Position numbers and translations under genes: made by a program | The notes under the pieces: model-generated | What the model was told of the DNA's origin: nothing | Database searches by the model: none | What the model saw: only the letters and a program-made list of their open reading frames with translations | In this document: in pieces, positions 27,081 to 39,889 of the stretch | How the letters are laid out: every line of letters starts with the position of its first letter | How positions within the stretch are numbered: the first letter of the stretch is position 1 | Origin: Lachnospira pectinoschiza | GTDB lineage: Bacteria > Bacillota > Clostridia > Lachnospirales > Lachnospiraceae | Direction of reading: 5' to 3' | Assembly: GCF_900103815.1 (NCBI RefSeq) | Contig: NZ_FNHZ01000004.1 | Location: forward strand, 62,001-126,000 | Length of the DNA stretch: 64,000 bases

Positions 27081-29198
27081 TTACTTTGCGTGAGCTGCAA
27101 TAACCTTATCCTGAATTGACTTTGGAGCCTGCTGATACTTCTCAAAGAACATTGAGTAGTTACCACGACCCTGTGTTGAAGAACGAAGATCTGTTGAATA
27201 ACCAAACATTTCTGAAAGTGGTACATAAGCCTTTACAAGCTTACCATTACCAATATCTTCCATACCTTCGATCTGTCCACGACGTGAATTTAAATCACCA
27301 ATTACATCACCCATGTATTCCTCAGGCATTGTAACTTCAACCTTCATGATTGGCTCTAAGATAGCAGGAGCTGCCTTAGCCATAGCTTCCTTGAAAGCCA
27401 TAGAACCAGCGATGTGGAATGCCATTTCTGAAGAATCGACTTCATGGTAAGAACCATCGTAAACAGTAGCCTTAACACCAAGAACTGGGAATCCAGCAAG
27501 GATACCAGCCTGAGCAGCTTCTTCAATACCTTCACCAACAGCTGGGATGTATTCCTTAGGGATAGCACCACCAACTACTGCTGATTCGAACTTGAATAAT
27601 TCATCACCGTTAGCATCCATAGGTTCAAACTTAACCTTACAGTGACCGTACTGACCACGACCACCTGACTGCTTAGCATACTTACTATCAACATCAACTG
27701 CCTTAGTAAAGCATTCCTTATAAGCAACCTGAGGAGCACCTACGTTAGCTTCTACCTTAAATTCACGGAGAAGTCTATCAACGATGATTTCAAGGTGTAA
27801 TTCACCCATACCAGCGATAATTGTCTGGCCTGTTTCCTGATCTGTATGAGCACGGAATGTAGGATCTTCTTCAGCAAGCTTAGCTAAAGCTTCACCCATC
27901 TTACCCTGAGCGTCCTTAGTCTTAGGCTCGATAGCAAGCTCGATAACTGGCTCTGGGAATTCCATTGACTCTAAGATAACTGGATGCTGGTCATCACAAA
28001 TTGTATCACCAGTTGAAGTAACCTTAAGACCTACAGCAGCTGCAATATCACCTGCGTAAACCTTATCGATTTCTTCTCTCTTGTTAGCATGCATCTGAAG
28101 GATACGACCAACTCTTTCCTTCTTGTCCTTAGTAGCGTTAAGTACGTAAGAACCTGAGTTTAATGTACCTGCATAAACTCTAAAGAAAGCTAACTTACCA
28201 ACGAATGGATCAGTCATAATCTTGAATGCTAATGCTGCGAAAGGCTCTTCATCAGAAGACTTAACTGTGATTTCGTTACCTTCCATATCAGTACCCTTAA
28301 TATCAGGTACATCTGTAGGAGCTGGCATGAATTCGATAACAGCATCAAGAAGCTTCTGGATACCCTTATTCTGGTGAGCTGAACCACAGCAAACTGGGAT
28401 AGCTGTACCTTCAATAGTACCCTTACGAAGAACCTTCTTCATCTCGTCGATAGTTAATTCTTCACCTTCGAGATACTTCTCCATAAGATCATCATCTAAT
28501 TCAGCAATCTTCTCAACTAATTCTGTATGAGCGATTTCTGCCTCGTCCTTCATATCATCAGGGATATCTACGATTGAGATATCTTCACCCTTCTGATCAT
28601 TGTAAATGTAGGCCTTCATTTCGAAAAGGTCAATAATACCCTTGAAGTAGTCTTCCTTACCGATAGGTAACTGGATAACTACAGCATTCTTGCCTAACTT
28701 TGTTCCAATTTCCTTAACTGTGTTAGGGAAATTAGCACCAAGAATATCCATCTTATTAACGAATGCCATTCTTGGAACTCCATATGTATCAGCCTGACGC
28801 CATACATTTTCTGACTGTGGTTCAACACCACCCTTTGCATCGAATACACCGATAGCACCATCAAGTACTCTTAATGATCTTTCAACTTCTACTGTGAAGT
28901 CAACGTGACCAGGAGTATCAATGATATTTACTCTGTGCTCTAAAGCACCCTTCTTAGGCTTAGCCTGCTCCTGTAATGTCCAGTGGCAAGTTGTAGCAGC
29001 TGAAGTAATTGTGATACCTCTTTCCTGCTCCTGCTCCATCCAGTCCATTGTAGCAGTACCTTCATAAGTTTCACCGATCTTATAGTTTACACCTGTGTAG
29101 TATAAGATACGCTCTGTAAGAGTAGTTTTACCGGCATCGATATGAGCCATGATACCAATATTTCTTGTTCTATCAAGTGGATATTGTCTTCCTGCCAT
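27081..29198 (-). CDS. fusA: Elongation factor G
   Basis: Translocation GTPase of 705 aa. G1 AHIDAGKTT (18-26), the GITI switch region and DTPGHVDF are present, and domains II-V are complete. The full-length form with [17 protein letters not shown] and [18 protein letters not shown] matches EF-G1. It follows rpsG by 22 bases in the str operon. Confidence 0.98.
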   Translation of the reverse strand: MAGRQYPLDRTRNIGIMAHIDAGKTTLTERILYYTGVNYKIGETYEGTATMDWMEQEQERGITITSAATTCHWTLQEQAKPKKGALEHRVNIIDTPGHVDFTVEVERSLRVLDGAIGVFDAKGGVEPQSENVWRQADTYGVPRMAFVNKMDILGANFPNTVKEIGTKLGKNAVVIQLPIGKEDYFKGIIDLFEMKAYIYNDQKGEDISIVDIPDDMKDEAEIAHTELVEKIAELDDDLMEKYLEGEELTIDEMKKVLRKGTIEGTAIPVCCGSAHQNKGIQKLLDAVIEFMPAPTDVPDIKGTDMEGNEITVKSSDEEPFAALAFKIMTDPFVGKLAFFRVYAGTLNSGSYVLNATKDKKERVGRILQMHANKREEIDKVYAGDIAAAVGLKVTSTGDTICDDQHPVILESMEFPEPVIELAIEPKTKDAQGKMGEALAKLAEEDPTFRAHTDQETGQTIIAGMGELHLEIIVDRLLREFKVEANVGAPQVAYKECFTKAVDVDSKYAKQSGGRGQYGHCKVKFEPMDANGDELFKFESAVVGGAIPKEYIPAVGEGIEEAAQAGILAGFPVLGVKATVYDGSYHEVDSSEMAFHIAGSMAFKEAMAKAAPAILEPIMKVEVTMPEEYMGDVIGDLNSRRGQIEGMEDIGNGKLVKAYVPLSEMFGYSTDLRSSTQGRGNYSMFFEKYQQAPKSIQDKVIAAHAK

Positions 29199-29220
29199 TG
29201 CTTATATCCCTCCGTTTTAA

Positions 29221-29691
29221 TTAAAATCTGTAATGAGCAAAAGCCTTGTTTGCTTCTGCCATCTTGTGCATATCTTCTTTTCTCTTTACAGATGCACCTG
29301 TGTTGTTAGCTGCATCGAGAATCTCGTTAGCGAGTCTTTCTTCCATAGTCTTCTCGCCTCTAGCTCTAGAGAAAGTTGTGATCCAACGAAGTGCTAATGC
29401 CTGTCTTCTTTCAGGCTTAACTTCGATTGGTACCTGATATGTAGCACCACCGATACGTCTAGCTTTAACTTCAAGAACTGGCATGATATTGTTCATAGCC
29501 TCTTCGAAAACCTCTAAAGCTGGCTTATCGCTCTTAGCTGCTACCTTTTCAAATGCTCCGTATACAATCTTCTGGGCTACGCCTCTCTTACCATCAAGCA
29601 TAACGTTGTTGATAAGCTTAGTAACCACCTTGTTATTGTAAATAGGATCTGCTAATACATCTCTTTTTACAGTATGTCCTTTACGTGGCAC
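29221..29691 (-). CDS. rpsG: 30S ribosomal protein S7
   Basis: Primary binder of the 16S rRNA 3' domain, organising the head. In E. coli it represses the str operon. The product is 156 aa from the GTG at 29691 (reads [18 protein letters not shown]), which follows AAGGAGGGAAGAACC. The open frame extends further but without a ribosome binding site. [23 protein letters not shown] is diagnostic. Confidence 0.96.
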   Translation of the reverse strand: MPRKGHTVKRDVLADPIYNNKVVTKLINNVMLDGKRGVAQKIVYGAFEKVAAKSDKPALEVFEEAMNNIMPVLEVKARRIGGATYQVPIEVKPERRQALALRWITTFSRARGEKTMEERLANEILDAANNTGASVKRKEDMHKMAEANKAFAHYRF

Positions 29692-29918
29692 GGTTCTTCC
29701 CTCCTTAATAATAATTAATTCATAGGTACTCACAAAAATTCGTGTACGCGCCGTCTATCTTAATCTGCAACCGTGGATTAATCTAACTCCGGCACAATAA
29801 TAAATTTATGTTCGTTAAATGTCTTTCGACTATTCATTGCACATAAGTGCTGTTACTTAATCTACTTATGTAAATCGTTAATATTTACCGATAGCTCGGT
29901 AGGTCTTAAAAGACTTAA
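29692..29918 (-). promoter_or_regulatory. Structured rpsL-rpsG spacer
   Basis: A 227-base intercistronic region holding small hairpins, such as ACCGA/TCGGT near 29889-29902 and others. In E. coli the rpsL-rpsG spacer is the S7 feedback site. A similar role is plausible here but inferred. No open frame seen. Confidence 0.35.
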
Positions 29919-30338
29919 TTACTTAGCGTCCTTAGGTCTCTTAGCACCGTACTTAGAACGAGCCTGTCTTCTCTTAGCTACACCTGCTGTATCAAGTGTA
30001 CCTCTGATGATATGGTATCTTGTACCTGGTAAATCCTTAACTCTTCCACCTCTGATAAGAACAACTGAGTGTTCCTGAAGGTTGTGACCTTCACCTGGAA
30101 TGTAAGATGTTACTTCGATACCATTAGAAAGACGTACTCTGGCGATCTTTCTAAGAGCTGAGTTAGGCTTCTTAGGTGTAGCTGTCTTAACTGCTGTACA
30201 CACACCTCTCTTCTGTGGTGCTGAAATGTCTGTAGCCTTCTTCTGAAGTGAGTTATATCCCTTCTGAAGAGCTGGAGCTGTAGACTTCTTAGTAGCTGAC
30301 TTTCTTCCCTGTCTTACTAACTGGTTAAATGTAGGCAT
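29919..30338 (-). CDS. rpsL: 30S ribosomal protein S12
   Basis: Decoding-centre protein of 139 aa. [20 protein letters not shown] contains the Lys whose change gives streptomycin resistance in other species; here it is the wild-type Lys. [17 protein letters not shown] is also canonical. The start is [14 protein letters not shown], preceded by GGGAGGTGAAATACGA. It is the first gene of the str operon here, behind a perfect sigma-A promoter. Confidence 0.96.
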   Translation of the reverse strand: MPTFNQLVRQGRKSATKKSTAPALQKGYNSLQKKATDISAPQKRGVCTAVKTATPKKPNSALRKIARVRLSNGIEVTSYIPGEGHNLQEHSVVLIRGGRVKDLPGTRYHIIRGTLDTAGVAKRRQARSKYGAKRPKDAK

Positions 30339-30415
30339 TCGTATTTCACCTCCCGGAATTAGAATAAATTTTGGTTGCATCTTAGTAATTCACTAAGAAT
30401 GTCGCGCAACAAAAT

Positions 30416-30442
30416 AGGGCATACCTATTTGGCACGCCCTAA
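30416..30442 (-). promoter_or_regulatory. Attenuator-like hairpin in the rpsL leader
   Basis: An 11-bp stem (TAGGGC..TGCC with GGTATGCCCTA, two G-U pairs), followed on the minus strand by TTTTGTTG. It begins about at the start site. Resembles an intrinsic terminator used for attenuation. Confidence 0.5.
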
Positions 30443-30443
30443 A

Positions 30444-30472
30444 ATTATATTATTTTCCACTATATATGTCAA
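30444..30472 (-). promoter_or_regulatory. Promoter of rpsL-rpsG-fusA
   Basis: A full-consensus sigma-A promoter on the minus strand: TTGACA (30467-30472), 17 bases, TATAAT (30444-30449). It shows that str is uncoupled from rpoBC here. Confidence 0.85.
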
Positions 30473-30581
30473 GTGAATATATTTAGTTTAGCTAACAATT
30501 TTTCCACAAATATTTATCATAACTTGTACATTATCCACATACTCTTAATTTGTATAGTAGATAACTAACTTGTTTCAACAG

Positions 30582-30622
30582 AAAAATAAAGGCATTTTAG
30601 ATTTTCCAAAATGCCTTTATTT
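30582..30622 (-). terminator. Terminator of rpoBC
   Basis: AAAGGCATTTT (30588-30598) pairs with AAAATGCCTTT (30608-30618), followed by T-runs on either strand. Confidence 0.88.
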
Positions 30623-30642
30623 TTATTTATTTCAAATATTTA

Positions 30643-33600
30643 TTACTCTTCAGTTACTGCAATTTCTTCTGTTGCATCAGCATCCTCTGAAACTGCAATT
30701 TCCTCAACAGGCTCTTCATAATCAAGACCTGTATCAAGCTGTACATTCTGATATCTCTTCATACCTGTACCAGCTGGGATTAACTTACCAATAATAACAT
30801 TTTCCTTAAGACCGATAAGTGGATCAACCTTACCATTAATAGCTGCATCTGTAAGAACCTTTGTAGTTTCCTGGAATGAAGCAGCTGAAAGGAATGAGTT
30901 AGTTGCAAGTGAAGCCTTAGTAATACCTAAGATAATAGGTGTACCTGTTGCAGTTCTCTTACCTTCAGCCTCTAACTGTTCGTTAGTTTCTGTAAATTCT
31001 ATAGTTTCTACTGTAGAACCTGGTAAGAATTCTGAATCACCTGGCTCATCGATAACAATCTTCTTAAGCATCTGACGAACAATAAGTTCGATATGCTTAT
31101 CGTTGATATCAACACCCTGAATTCTATAAACGCTCTGAACTTCTCTAAGGATATAATCCTGAACTGCTCTAACGCCTAAGATTCTTACGATATCGTGTGG
31201 GTTTTCAGAACCTTCTGTGATTTCTTCACCCTTCTTAACAACCTGACCTTCTTCAACCTTACGTCTAGTATCCTTTGATAATGGATATGCTTTAGAGTTA
31301 CCTTCATCATCTGTGATGATAATCTCTTCCTTCTTTTCTGTCTTGTTGATACTTACTGTACCACCAAATTCAGCAAGAACGGCTAACATCTTAGGTTTTC
31401 TAGCTTCGAAAAGTTCTTCTACTCTAGGAAGACCCTGTGTAATGTTATCACCGGCAACACCACCAGTATGGAATGTTCTCATAGTAAGCTGTGTACCAGG
31501 TTCACCGATTGACTGAGCAGCAATAATACCAACTGCTTCACCAACCTGTACTGTCTGACCTGTTGCAAGGTTTGCACCATAACACTTAGCACAAACACCG
31601 ATATGTGAACGGCAAGTAAGGATTGTTCTAATCTTAACCTGCTTAACGCCTGTCTTACAAATAGCTTCAGCTCTCTTTGGAGTTACAAGGTGGTTAGCCT
31701 TAACAATGATATCTCCAGTTTCTGGATCTACGATATCTTCTGCTAAGTATCTACCTGTAATTCTCTCCTGTAATGGCTCAAGGATATCTTCCTTAGAACC
31801 TGAATGTGATGATCTCTCATTAACAAATGAGTAAACATACATACCAGGAATTGCCTTACCTTCTGAACAATCAGTCTCTCTAATAATAAGATCCTGAGAT
31901 ACATCAACAAGACGTCTTGTTAAGTAACCTGAATCGGCTGTTCTTAAGGCAGTATCAGAAAGACCCTTACGAGCACCATGGGCAGAAATGAAATACTCAA
32001 GTACATCAAGACCCTCACGGAAGTTAGACTTGATAGGAAGTTCGATAGTGTTACCTGATGTATCGGCCATCAAACCACGCATACCAGCTAACTGCTTAAT
32101 CTGCTGGTTAGAACCTCTGGCACCAGAATCGGCCATCATGAAGATGTTGTTATACTTATCAAGACCTTCAAGAAGGGCATCCTTTAACTGATCATCAGTT
32201 TCCTGCCATACTCTAATTACATTCTTATGTCTTTCTTCATCAGTTGAACGACCACGGTTGTAGTTTCTTGTAATCTGTTCAACCTTAGCTTCAGCTTCAG
32301 CAATAAGCTGCTTCTTAATAGGTGGCACTGTCATTTCTGAAATAGAAACTGTCATAGCCGCTCTAGTAGAATACTTATAACCCATTGCCTTAATATCATC
32401 TAATACCTCTGCTGTTGTTGTAGTACCATGTGTATTAATAACATGCTGTAAGATGTCCTTAAGCTGCTTCTTACCTACATGGAAATCAACTTCAGGAAGA
32501 AGGAAATTTTCTTCCTTAGATCTATCAACATAGCCTAAATCCTGAGGAAGGATTTCGTTGAATAATAATCTACCAAGTGTAGTTTCAACGTTACCAGATA
32601 CTTCGTTTCCGTTAGCATCCTTCTTAGTTACATGAACTAAAATCTTTGAATGAAGTGTAATTACACCATTCTCATAAGCTAAGATAGCTTCGTTAGTGCT
32701 CTTAAAGAACTTACCTTCACCCTTAGCACCAGGTCTTTCCTGTGTTAAGTAGTAAATACCAAGTACCATATCCTGTGAAGGAACGGCAACTGGACCACCA
32801 TCTGAAGGCTTAAGTAAGTTGTTAGGTGAGAGTAACATAAATCTACACTCAGCCTGAGCTTCAACAGTTAATGGAAGATGGACAGCCATCTGATCACCAT
32901 CGAAATCGGCATTGAAGGCTGTACAAACAAGTGGATGTAACTTAATAGCCTTACCTTCTACAAGGATAGGTTCGAATGCCTGAATACCAAGTCTATGAAG
33001 TGTAGGAGCACGGTTAAGCATTACTGGATGCTCTTTAATAACATCCTCTAATACATCCCATACTTCTGTTTCAAGATGTTCTACACTCTTCTTAGCTTTC
33101 TTAATATTGTCAGCAAGACCACGTCTTACTAATTCTCTCATAACGAATGGCTTAAATAATTCGATAGCCATTTCCTTTGGAAGACCACACTGATAAATCT
33201 TAAGTTCTGGTCCAACAACGATAACTGAACGTCCAGAGTAATCGACACGCTTACCAAGTAAGTTCTGTCTGAAACGACCCTGCTTACCCTTTAATAAGTC
33301 TGATAATGACTTAAGAGCTCTGTTACCAGGACCTGTTACAGGACGACCATTACGACGACCGTTATCAATAAGTGCATCAACAGCTTCCTGAAGCATTCTC
33401 TTTTCGTTACGAACGATAATTTCAGGAGCGCCAAGCTCTAATAAACGAGCAAGACGGTTATTTCTGTTGATAATTCTTCTATAAAGATCATTAAGATCTG
33501 AAGTAGCAAATCTACCACCATCTAACTGAACCATAGGTCTTAAATCTGGTGGGATTACTGGAATCTCTGTTAAGATCATCCATTCAGGCTTCTGACCAGC

Positions 33601-34290
33601 ACTAATAAATGCTTCAAAAACCTCAATTCTCTTGATAAGTCTAGCAGCCTTCTGAGAAGTTGTAGTTGCTAACTCTTCCTTAAGCTTTTCAGCTTCTTCT
33701 TCAAGGTTAACCATTGAAAGAAGTTCAAGGATAGCTTCAGCACCCATACCTACTCTGAAAGTATTGCCATACTGATCATATAATTCTCTATATTCTGTCT
33801 CAGATAAAATCTTCTTAAATGGAATGTCTGTTTCACCTGGGTCAATTACAATGTAAGATGCAAAATAAAGCACCTTCTCTAAGTTCTTAGGACCGATATC
33901 AAGGATAAGATCCATTCTACTTGGAATACCCTTAAAGTACCAGATATGTGATACAGGAGCTGCTAAGTGAATGTAACCCATACGATCTCTACGTACAGAT
34001 GCCTTAGTAACTTCAACGCCACACTTATCGCAGATAATACCCTTATCTTTGATCTTCTTATACTTACCGCAGTGGCATTCCCAGTCCTTACTAGGTCCAA
34101 ATATTTTCTCACAGAATAAACCATCTCTTTCAGGCTTAAGTGTTCTGTAATTGATAGTTTCAGGTTTAGTTACCTCACCGTAGTAACCATCACTACGACG
34201 AGCCCATTCCTTAATTGTTTCAGGAGATGCAAGCTTAATCTGAATCTTGTCAAATTTTAAAGACTTATTGCTCTTTAAATTCTCTGCCAT
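30643..34290 (-). CDS. rpoC: RNA polymerase beta' subunit
   Basis: 1215 aa catalytic subunit. It has the N-terminal zinc site ([20 protein letters not shown]), the Mg-binding NADFDGDQM motif, the trigger loop region, and the second zinc cluster ([13 protein letters not shown]). There is no large lineage insertion, as usual for Clostridia. It follows rpoB by 18 bases and ends at a strong terminator. Confidence 0.98.
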   Translation of the reverse strand: MAENLKSNKSLKFDKIQIKLASPETIKEWARRSDGYYGEVTKPETINYRTLKPERDGLFCEKIFGPSKDWECHCGKYKKIKDKGIICDKCGVEVTKASVRRDRMGYIHLAAPVSHIWYFKGIPSRMDLILDIGPKNLEKVLYFASYIVIDPGETDIPFKKILSETEYRELYDQYGNTFRVGMGAEAILELLSMVNLEEEAEKLKEELATTTSQKAARLIKRIEVFEAFISAGQKPEWMILTEIPVIPPDLRPMVQLDGGRFATSDLNDLYRRIINRNNRLARLLELGAPEIIVRNEKRMLQEAVDALIDNGRRNGRPVTGPGNRALKSLSDLLKGKQGRFRQNLLGKRVDYSGRSVIVVGPELKIYQCGLPKEMAIELFKPFVMRELVRRGLADNIKKAKKSVEHLETEVWDVLEDVIKEHPVMLNRAPTLHRLGIQAFEPILVEGKAIKLHPLVCTAFNADFDGDQMAVHLPLTVEAQAECRFMLLSPNNLLKPSDGGPVAVPSQDMVLGIYYLTQERPGAKGEGKFFKSTNEAILAYENGVITLHSKILVHVTKKDANGNEVSGNVETTLGRLLFNEILPQDLGYVDRSKEENFLLPEVDFHVGKKQLKDILQHVINTHGTTTTAEVLDDIKAMGYKYSTRAAMTVSISEMTVPPIKKQLIAEAEAKVEQITRNYNRGRSTDEERHKNVIRVWQETDDQLKDALLEGLDKYNNIFMMADSGARGSNQQIKQLAGMRGLMADTSGNTIELPIKSNFREGLDVLEYFISAHGARKGLSDTALRTADSGYLTRRLVDVSQDLIIRETDCSEGKAIPGMYVYSFVNERSSHSGSKEDILEPLQERITGRYLAEDIVDPETGDIIVKANHLVTPKRAEAICKTGVKQVKIRTILTCRSHIGVCAKCYGANLATGQTVQVGEAVGIIAAQSIGEPGTQLTMRTFHTGGVAGDNITQGLPRVEELFEARKPKMLAVLAEFGGTVSINKTEKKEEIIITDDEGNSKAYPLSKDTRRKVEEGQVVKKGEEITEGSENPHDIVRILGVRAVQDYILREVQSVYRIQGVDINDKHIELIVRQMLKKIVIDEPGDSEFLPGSTVETIEFTETNEQLEAEGKRTATGTPIILGITKASLATNSFLSAASFQETTKVLTDAAINGKVDPLIGLKENVIIGKLIPAGTGMKRYQNVQLDTGLDYEEPVEEIAVSEDADATEEIAVTEE

Positions 34291-34308
34291 TATAGTGCTC
34301 CCTTCTCT

Positions 34309-37300
34309 TTATTCTTCGCTACCGTCACCGTAATCATCAGCTTCATCAAAACTATTGTCATCAAAGCTATCGTCTACATCAGTAGCATCTTCAAAACCAT
34401 CTTCACCTATTTCTTGAATAGTTGAACCAGCCTTAGCATATTCAGCTTCCTGTTCTCTAGAGTTTCTTCTGTAGTTACCATCATCTAAGACCTTCTTAAA
34501 GTCAGTAACTTCGTATTCAGAACTCTCAAGGAGCTTAACTTCGTTATTATCTGCATCAAGAACTCTTACATCAAGTGCAAGTGACTGTAATTCCTTAAGT
34601 AATACCTTGAATGATTCAGGGATACCTGGTTCAGGAATATTCTCACCCTTAATAATAGCTTCGTATGTCTTAACACGTCCAACAACATCATCAGACTTAA
34701 CTGTTAAGATTTCCTGAAGTGTATATGCAGCACCATAAGCTTCAAGAGCCCAAACTTCCATTTCACCAAATCTCTGTCCACCGAACTGAGCCTTACCACC
34801 AAGTGGCTGCTGAGTTACAAGTGAGTAAGGACCTGTTGAACGAGCATGAATCTTATCATCTACTAAGTGGTGTAACTTTAAGTAGTGCATGAAACCGATT
34901 GTAACTGGGCTATCGAAATATTCACCAGTTCTACCATCACGGAGTCTTACCTTACCATCGCTACCGATTGGAACACCTCTCCACTCAGCTCTATGATCTC
35001 TGTTCTTTGAAAGGTAGTCAAATACTTCCTCTGTAAGAACATCCTTATATTTATCTTCAAATGTTACTAAATCGCTAGGTAATTCCTCACCCTGCTTTTC
35101 AGCATCTTCTTTCCATTCCTTTAATTCCTTAGCATCGAATGGAGTATTAGCATAGTCATTAGCAAGCTGTAATGTTTCAGTAATATCATTTTCATCAGCA
35201 CCGTCAAATACAGGTGTAGAAATGTTAAAGCCTAAAACCTTAGCAGCTAAACTTAAATGAATTTCAAGGACCTGTCCGATATTCATACGTGAAGGTACAC
35301 CTAATGGGTTAAGTACGATATCAAGAGGACGACCATTTGGAAGATATGGCATATCTTCAACAGGAAGAACTCTTGAAACAACACCCTTGTTACCATGACG
35401 ACCGGCCATCTTATCACCAACGCCAATCTTTCTCTTCTGAGCGATGTAGATACGAACTGACTTGTTAACTCCAGGAGCTAATTCATCACCGTTCTCTCTT
35501 GTAAATACCTTAACGCCCACGATAATTCCGTATGCACCATGAGGTACCTTAAGTGAAGTATCTCTAACTTCTCTAGCCTTCTCACCAAAGATAGCTCTAA
35601 GTAATCTCTCTTCAGCAGTAAGTTCTGTTTCACCCTTAGGTGTAACCTTACCAACTAAGATATCACCAGCACGAACCTCAGCACCAATACGAATGATACC
35701 ATTCTCATCAAGATCCTTAACAGCTTCTGCAGCAGTTGAAGGTAAATCTCTTGTGATTTCTTCTGGTCCAAGCTTAGTATCTCTAGCTTCTGTTTCATAT
35801 TCTTCAATATGAATTGATGTATAAACATCATCTCTAACAAGACGCTCACTAAGAAGTACAGCATCCTCGTAGTTATAACCTTCCCAAGTCATGAAACCGA
35901 TAAGAGGGTTCTTACCTAAGGCAATTTCACCATTAGATGTTGAAGGACCATCAGCGATTACATCACCCTTCTTAACCTCATCGTTCTTAAATACGATAGG
36001 TCTCTGGTTGTAACAGTTAGACTGGTTAGATCTTGAATACTTTGTTAACTTGTATTCTCTTACATTACCATCTAATTCTCTAACAACGATTCTGTTAGAT
36101 TCAGATAATAATACAACACCATCTTCTTCAGCAACTACACAAACACCTGAGTCAACTGCAGTCTTGTTCTCAATACCTGTACCAATAACTGGTGCTTCTG
36201 TCATAAGAAGAGGTACTGCCTGACGCTGCATGTTAGAACCCATTAAGGCACGAGTACAGTCATCATTCTGAAGGAATGGAATCATAGATGTAGCAACTGA
36301 GAAGACCATCTTAGGAGATACATCCATTAAATCAATCTGTTCCTTAGCAAACTGAGAAGTTTCTTCTCTAAATCTACCAGAAACTGTATTACGAACGAAG
36401 TAACCATCTTCGTCGATTTCAGCATTAGCCTGAGCAACATGGAAATCATCTTCTTCATCAGCTGTGAAGTATCTAACTTCATTAGTTACTCTAGGATTCT
36501 TAGGATCAGACTTATCAACGATACGATATGGAGCCTCAACGAAACCATAATCGTTAATTCTAGCATAAGAAGCTAATGAGTTAATAAGACCGATGTTAGG
36601 ACCTTCAGGTGTCTCGATAGGACACATTCTACCATAGTGAGTATAGTGTACGTCTCGAACCTCGAAACCTGCACGATCTCTTGAAAGACCACCAGGACCT
36701 AAGGCAGAAAGACGTCTCTTATGAGTAATCTCACTTAATGGGTTATTCTGATCCATGAACTGTGACAACTGTGAACTACCAAAGAATTCCTTAATAGCAG
36801 CTGTTACAGGCTTAATATTAATTAATGACTGTGGTGAAATACCAGAAAGGTCCTGAGTTGACATTCTTTCACGAACAACTCTTTCCATTCTAGAGATACC
36901 AATTCTAAACTGGTTCTGTAATAATTCACCTACAGCTCTAATACGTCTGTTACCAAGGTGATCAATATCATCCTTTGTACCAACACCGTACTCTAAGTGC
37001 ATGTTATAATTAATAGAAGCAAAAATATCTTCTACTGTAATATGCTTAGGAACTAAGTCAGCAATATTCTTCTCAATTGCATCCTTAATATCTTCAATAT
37101 CAGAATTCTCTGATAAAATCTGCTCAAGTACTGGATAATATACAGCTTCAGTAACGCCTAATTCCTTAGCTTCTTCATCTGAAATATCTACCCACTTGCG
37201 GATATCTACAGCACGGTTTGATAAAACCTTAACTGTTCTATTAGAAACAGAGCCATCAAAGCTCTTAATTTCAACGCTGACAAATACAGAAGCAACGGCA

Positions 37301-38274
37301 GCATCCTGAATTTCCTGAGCTAATTCTCTAGTAACTGTCTCACCAGCCTTAGCGATAACATTACCATTAAGATCAAGAACATCTTCAGCTAAAACCTGAC
37401 CATTAAGTCTGCTTCTGAAAGATAACTTCTTATTAAATTTATATCTACCAACTCTAGCAAGATCGTATCTTCTAGGGTCGAAGAACATACCATGAATAAG
37501 CGATTCAGCACTTTCTACTGATAATGGTTCTCCTGGTCTTAATTTCTTATATAATTCAAGAATACCTTCCTGATAATTAGAAGAAGAATCCTTCTCCATA
37601 GTAGCAAGAAGCTTTGGTTCCTCACCAAAAATATCTATAATTTCGGCGTTAGTGTTAACACCCATTGCTCTAATAAGAACTGTAATAGGTACCTTCTTAT
37701 TACGGTCAACCTTAACATAGAATACATCGTTAGCATCTGTTTCATACTCTAACCATGCACCTCTATTAGGAATAACCTGAGCGCTATAAAGGAAAATCTT
37801 ACCGTACTTATCCTTCTGAATGTCATAATATATTCCAGGTGAACGTACTAACTGGCTTACGATAACTCGCTCAGCACCATTAATTACAAAAGTTCCTGTT
37901 CTAGTCATTAAAGGAAGATCACCCATGAAAATTTCATGTTCACTAATTTCTTCACTTTCTTTATTGTGAAGTCTGACTTTGACTTTAAGTGGAGCTGCAT
38001 ATGTTGCATCTCTTTCTTTACACTCTTCGATGGAATACTTTACTTCATCCTCGCACAATTCATAATCTACAAATTCGAGACTCAATCTACCGTTGTAGTC
38101 TGCAATTGGAGATATGTCATCAAAGACCTCTTTTAAGCCTTCGCGCAAGAACCACTGATAAGAATCCTTCTGGACCTCAATAAGGTTAGGCATTTCAAGA
38201 ACTTCCTTAGTTCTAGAAAAACTCATGCGCATTGATTTGCCTGACATTACCGGGCGTAATCTGTTCTTTTCCAT
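34309..38274 (-). CDS. rpoB: RNA polymerase beta subunit
   Basis: 1321 aa. The start at [17 protein letters not shown] is chosen because AAGGGGTGAAACGTCA precedes it; a 16-codon upstream extension lacks a site. The rifampicin region reads [20 protein letters not shown] with wild-type residues. The acidic C-terminal tail ([20 protein letters not shown]) is a Lachnospiraceae-like extension. It is transcribed with rpoC from its own promoter. Confidence 0.98.
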   Translation of the reverse strand: MEKNRLRPVMSGKSMRMSFSRTKEVLEMPNLIEVQKDSYQWFLREGLKEVFDDISPIADYNGRLSLEFVDYELCEDEVKYSIEECKERDATYAAPLKVKVRLHNKESEEISEHEIFMGDLPLMTRTGTFVINGAERVIVSQLVRSPGIYYDIQKDKYGKIFLYSAQVIPNRGAWLEYETDANDVFYVKVDRNKKVPITVLIRAMGVNTNAEIIDIFGEEPKLLATMEKDSSSNYQEGILELYKKLRPGEPLSVESAESLIHGMFFDPRRYDLARVGRYKFNKKLSFRSRLNGQVLAEDVLDLNGNVIAKAGETVTRELAQEIQDAAVASVFVSVEIKSFDGSVSNRTVKVLSNRAVDIRKWVDISDEEAKELGVTEAVYYPVLEQILSENSDIEDIKDAIEKNIADLVPKHITVEDIFASINYNMHLEYGVGTKDDIDHLGNRRIRAVGELLQNQFRIGISRMERVVRERMSTQDLSGISPQSLINIKPVTAAIKEFFGSSQLSQFMDQNNPLSEITHKRRLSALGPGGLSRDRAGFEVRDVHYTHYGRMCPIETPEGPNIGLINSLASYARINDYGFVEAPYRIVDKSDPKNPRVTNEVRYFTADEEDDFHVAQANAEIDEDGYFVRNTVSGRFREETSQFAKEQIDLMDVSPKMVFSVATSMIPFLQNDDCTRALMGSNMQRQAVPLLMTEAPVIGTGIENKTAVDSGVCVVAEEDGVVLLSESNRIVVRELDGNVREYKLTKYSRSNQSNCYNQRPIVFKNDEVKKGDVIADGPSTSNGEIALGKNPLIGFMTWEGYNYEDAVLLSERLVRDDVYTSIHIEEYETEARDTKLGPEEITRDLPSTAAEAVKDLDENGIIRIGAEVRAGDILVGKVTPKGETELTAEERLLRAIFGEKAREVRDTSLKVPHGAYGIIVGVKVFTRENGDELAPGVNKSVRIYIAQKRKIGVGDKMAGRHGNKGVVSRVLPVEDMPYLPNGRPLDIVLNPLGVPSRMNIGQVLEIHLSLAAKVLGFNISTPVFDGADENDITETLQLANDYANTPFDAKELKEWKEDAEKQGEELPSDLVTFEDKYKDVLTEEVFDYLSKNRDHRAEWRGVPIGSDGKVRLRDGRTGEYFDSPVTIGFMHYLKLHHLVDDKIHARSTGPYSLVTQQPLGGKAQFGGQRFGEMEVWALEAYGAAYTLQEILTVKSDDVVGRVKTYEAIIKGENIPEPGIPESFKVLLKELQSLALDVRVLDADNNEVKLLESSEYEVTDFKKVLDDGNYRRNSREQEAEYAKAGSTIQEIGEDGFEDATDVDDSFDDNSFDEADDYGDGSEE

Positions 38275-38367
38275 TGACGTTTCACCCCTTGTGTTTATTT
38301 CGCAAATGTGGTTTATCATCAATTGATAGTGTCAAATAGACACAAATACCACAATAGTGCATTGTCC

Positions 38368-38396
38368 ATATTATCACAATAAGTCAAGTTAGTCAA
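38368..38396 (-). promoter_or_regulatory. Promoter of rpoBC
   Basis: Minus-strand TTGACT (38391-38396), 17 bases, TAATAT (38368-38373). The leader is about 85 bases. This separates rpoBC from rplJL, which have their own terminator and promoter. Confidence 0.75.
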
Positions 38397-38435
38397 TATC
38401 AACATAGGGATTTTTTAAGAATTATTTTTATAGAA

Positions 38436-38494
38436 TAAGTACTGCATTACGTTACCCTGCTAAATTAGATTCGCAATAACTGCAGTACTTTTTA
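38436..38494. terminator. Hairpin downstream of the HicB-like gene
   Basis: AAGTACTGCA and TGCAGTACTT with a long loop. A T-run follows on the plus strand only, so its direction of action is unclear. It sits between the HicB-like gene and the rpoB promoter. Confidence 0.4.
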
Positions 38495-38521
38495 GAAAAT
38501 GTATTATAACTTGTTTTGCCA

Positions 38522-38737
38522 TTAATCTGGCTCCACAATTTTTGTTCCGTTTTTAACTGCTAATGAAAGCCACTCATACTTAGCCTTTTTTGCTTTGTTA
38601 AGGGCTTCTTCAATAGTCTTTCCTTCGCTTACCACCTCTGGAAGTTCTGGGTAAGCCACAGTAAATGTGTCCTTTGTTTTGTTCGGAATGATTCTAACCT
38701 TATATGGTAAATCATTATAATAATCTACAGATTTCAT
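38522..38737 (-). CDS. Orphan HicB-like antitoxin family protein
   Basis: Protein of 71 aa with the HicB RNase-H-like partial fold: YKVRIIPNKTKDTFTVAYPELPEVVSEGKTIEEALNKAKKA is typical. HicB normally neutralises the HicA mRNA interferase. No HicA-like small ORF lies on either side, and the C-terminal DNA-binding domain of many HicB proteins is absent. It is wedged between the rplL terminator and the rpoB promoter. It may be a solitary HicB, common in Clostridia, of unknown role. The ribosome binding site GGAGG is 11 bases from the ATG. Confidence 0.8.
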   Translation of the reverse strand: MKSVDYYNDLPYKVRIIPNKTKDTFTVAYPELPEVVSEGKTIEEALNKAKKAKYEWLSLAVKNGTKIVEPD

Positions 38738-38772
38738 ATCAAGCAGGACCTCCGTTTTTTATTTAATTACTA

Positions 38773-38820
38773 GTCAAAATAAAAGAGCCCAATCGAGAGC
38801 TAGCTCATCGTTGGGCTCTT
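38773..38820 (-). terminator. Terminator of rplJL
   Basis: AAGAGCCCAA (38783-38792) pairs with TTGGGCTCTT (38811-38820), with inner GAGCTAGCTC. TTTTATTTTG follows on the minus strand. Confidence 0.88.
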
Positions 38821-38861
38821 AATAATTATATCATAGTTTCAACTAGAATGTTCAAGTGAAA

Positions 38862-39218
38862 TTACTTTAATGTAACTGTAGCACCTGCATCTTCAAGCTT
38901 CTTCTTGATTTCTTCAGCTTCTTCCTTAGAAGCGCCTTCCTTGATTACCTTAGGAGCTGCTGTAACCATATCCTTAGCTTCCTTTAAGCCAAGACCTGTT
39001 ACTTCACGAACAACCTTGATAACGCCAACGCCTGAACCAGCTGTTAACTCAACGTCGAATTCTGTCTTTTCTTCTGCTGCTGCGCCAGCACCTGCTGCTG
39101 CAACTACAACGCCTGCTGCTGCAGATACGCCGAACTCTTCTTCACATGCCTTAACTAAATCATTTAATTCTAAAACTGATAAACCCTTGATTACTTCAAT
39201 AATTTCCTGTGTTGTCAT
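38862..39218 (-). CDS. rplL: 50S ribosomal protein L7/L12
   Basis: Stalk protein of 118 aa that recruits translation GTPases. It has an N-terminal dimerisation domain ([23 protein letters not shown]), an Ala/Gly hinge (about 38-53) and a C-terminal domain with KTEFDVELT and [17 protein letters not shown]. The start is the ATG at 39218 after AAGGAGATTTAGTGATT. Follows rplJ. Confidence 0.96.
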   Translation of the reverse strand: MTTQEIIEVIKGLSVLELNDLVKACEEEFGVSAAAGVVVAAAGAGAAAEEKTEFDVELTAGSGVGVIKVVREVTGLGLKEAKDMVTAAPKVIKEGASKEEAEEIKKKLEDAGATVTLK

Positions 39219-39356
39219 AATCACTAAATCTCCTTTTCTTATAGTTGTGGTCAATGCCACGATTTATAAATATCTCTGATAGTTGTTAGTAGACTTGCTA
39301 CCAACTCACGTATCTAATAATTGCAAACTAATGCTTGCTCACTATTCAACAACTTA

Positions 39357-39854
39357 TTAAGCTGCACCATTCTCGTTCTGTTCAGCAATCTGCTTAATAA
39401 CACGAGTAAAGTTTGTAATAGGTGACTGAATAGATCCAAGGAACTTGCTGAGAAGTTCGTCTCTTGATGGGATGCTTGCGATAACCTTAACGCCATCCTT
39501 ATCATAAAATGTTCCTTCAACAACTGCAGCCTTTAATTCAAGTGCTTCAGCCTTTTCAGCGAACTTTGCTAAAACTCTTGCTGGAGCTGTAGCATCCTCC
39601 TTAGAGATTGCAATAGCGTTAGTACCATCAAGTAAGCTTGTGAATTCTTCGAATTCTGTACCAGCGATTGCTCTCTTAACTAAAGTATTCTTATATACCT
39701 TGTAAACTACACCAGCTTCTCTTAACTGCTTACGAAGTTCTGTATCTTCAGCAACAGTTAAACCCTGGTAGTTAACTAAAACAACGCCACAAGCGCCATC
39801 TAAGTTAGCCTTAATTTCGTCTACGATAGGTGCTTTAAGTTCTACCTTTGCCAT
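39357..39854 (-). CDS. rplJ: 50S ribosomal protein L10
   Basis: Stalk base that anchors L7/L12 dimers, 165 aa. KANLDGACGVVLVNYQGLTVAEDTELRKQLREAGV-type N-terminus and a C-terminal helix for L12 binding. Autoregulated in most bacteria through its leader, which is present here with a terminator. Confidence 0.96.
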   Translation of the reverse strand: MAKVELKAPIVDEIKANLDGACGVVLVNYQGLTVAEDTELRKQLREAGVVYKVYKNTLVKRAIAGTEFEEFTSLLDGTNAIAISKEDATAPARVLAKFAEKAEALELKAAVVEGTFYDKDGVKVIASIPSRDELLSKFLGSIQSPITNFTRVIKQIAEQNENGAA

Positions 39855-39889
39855 TAAATTTTACCTCCTATTTAGATTCTTTCCGTTAT

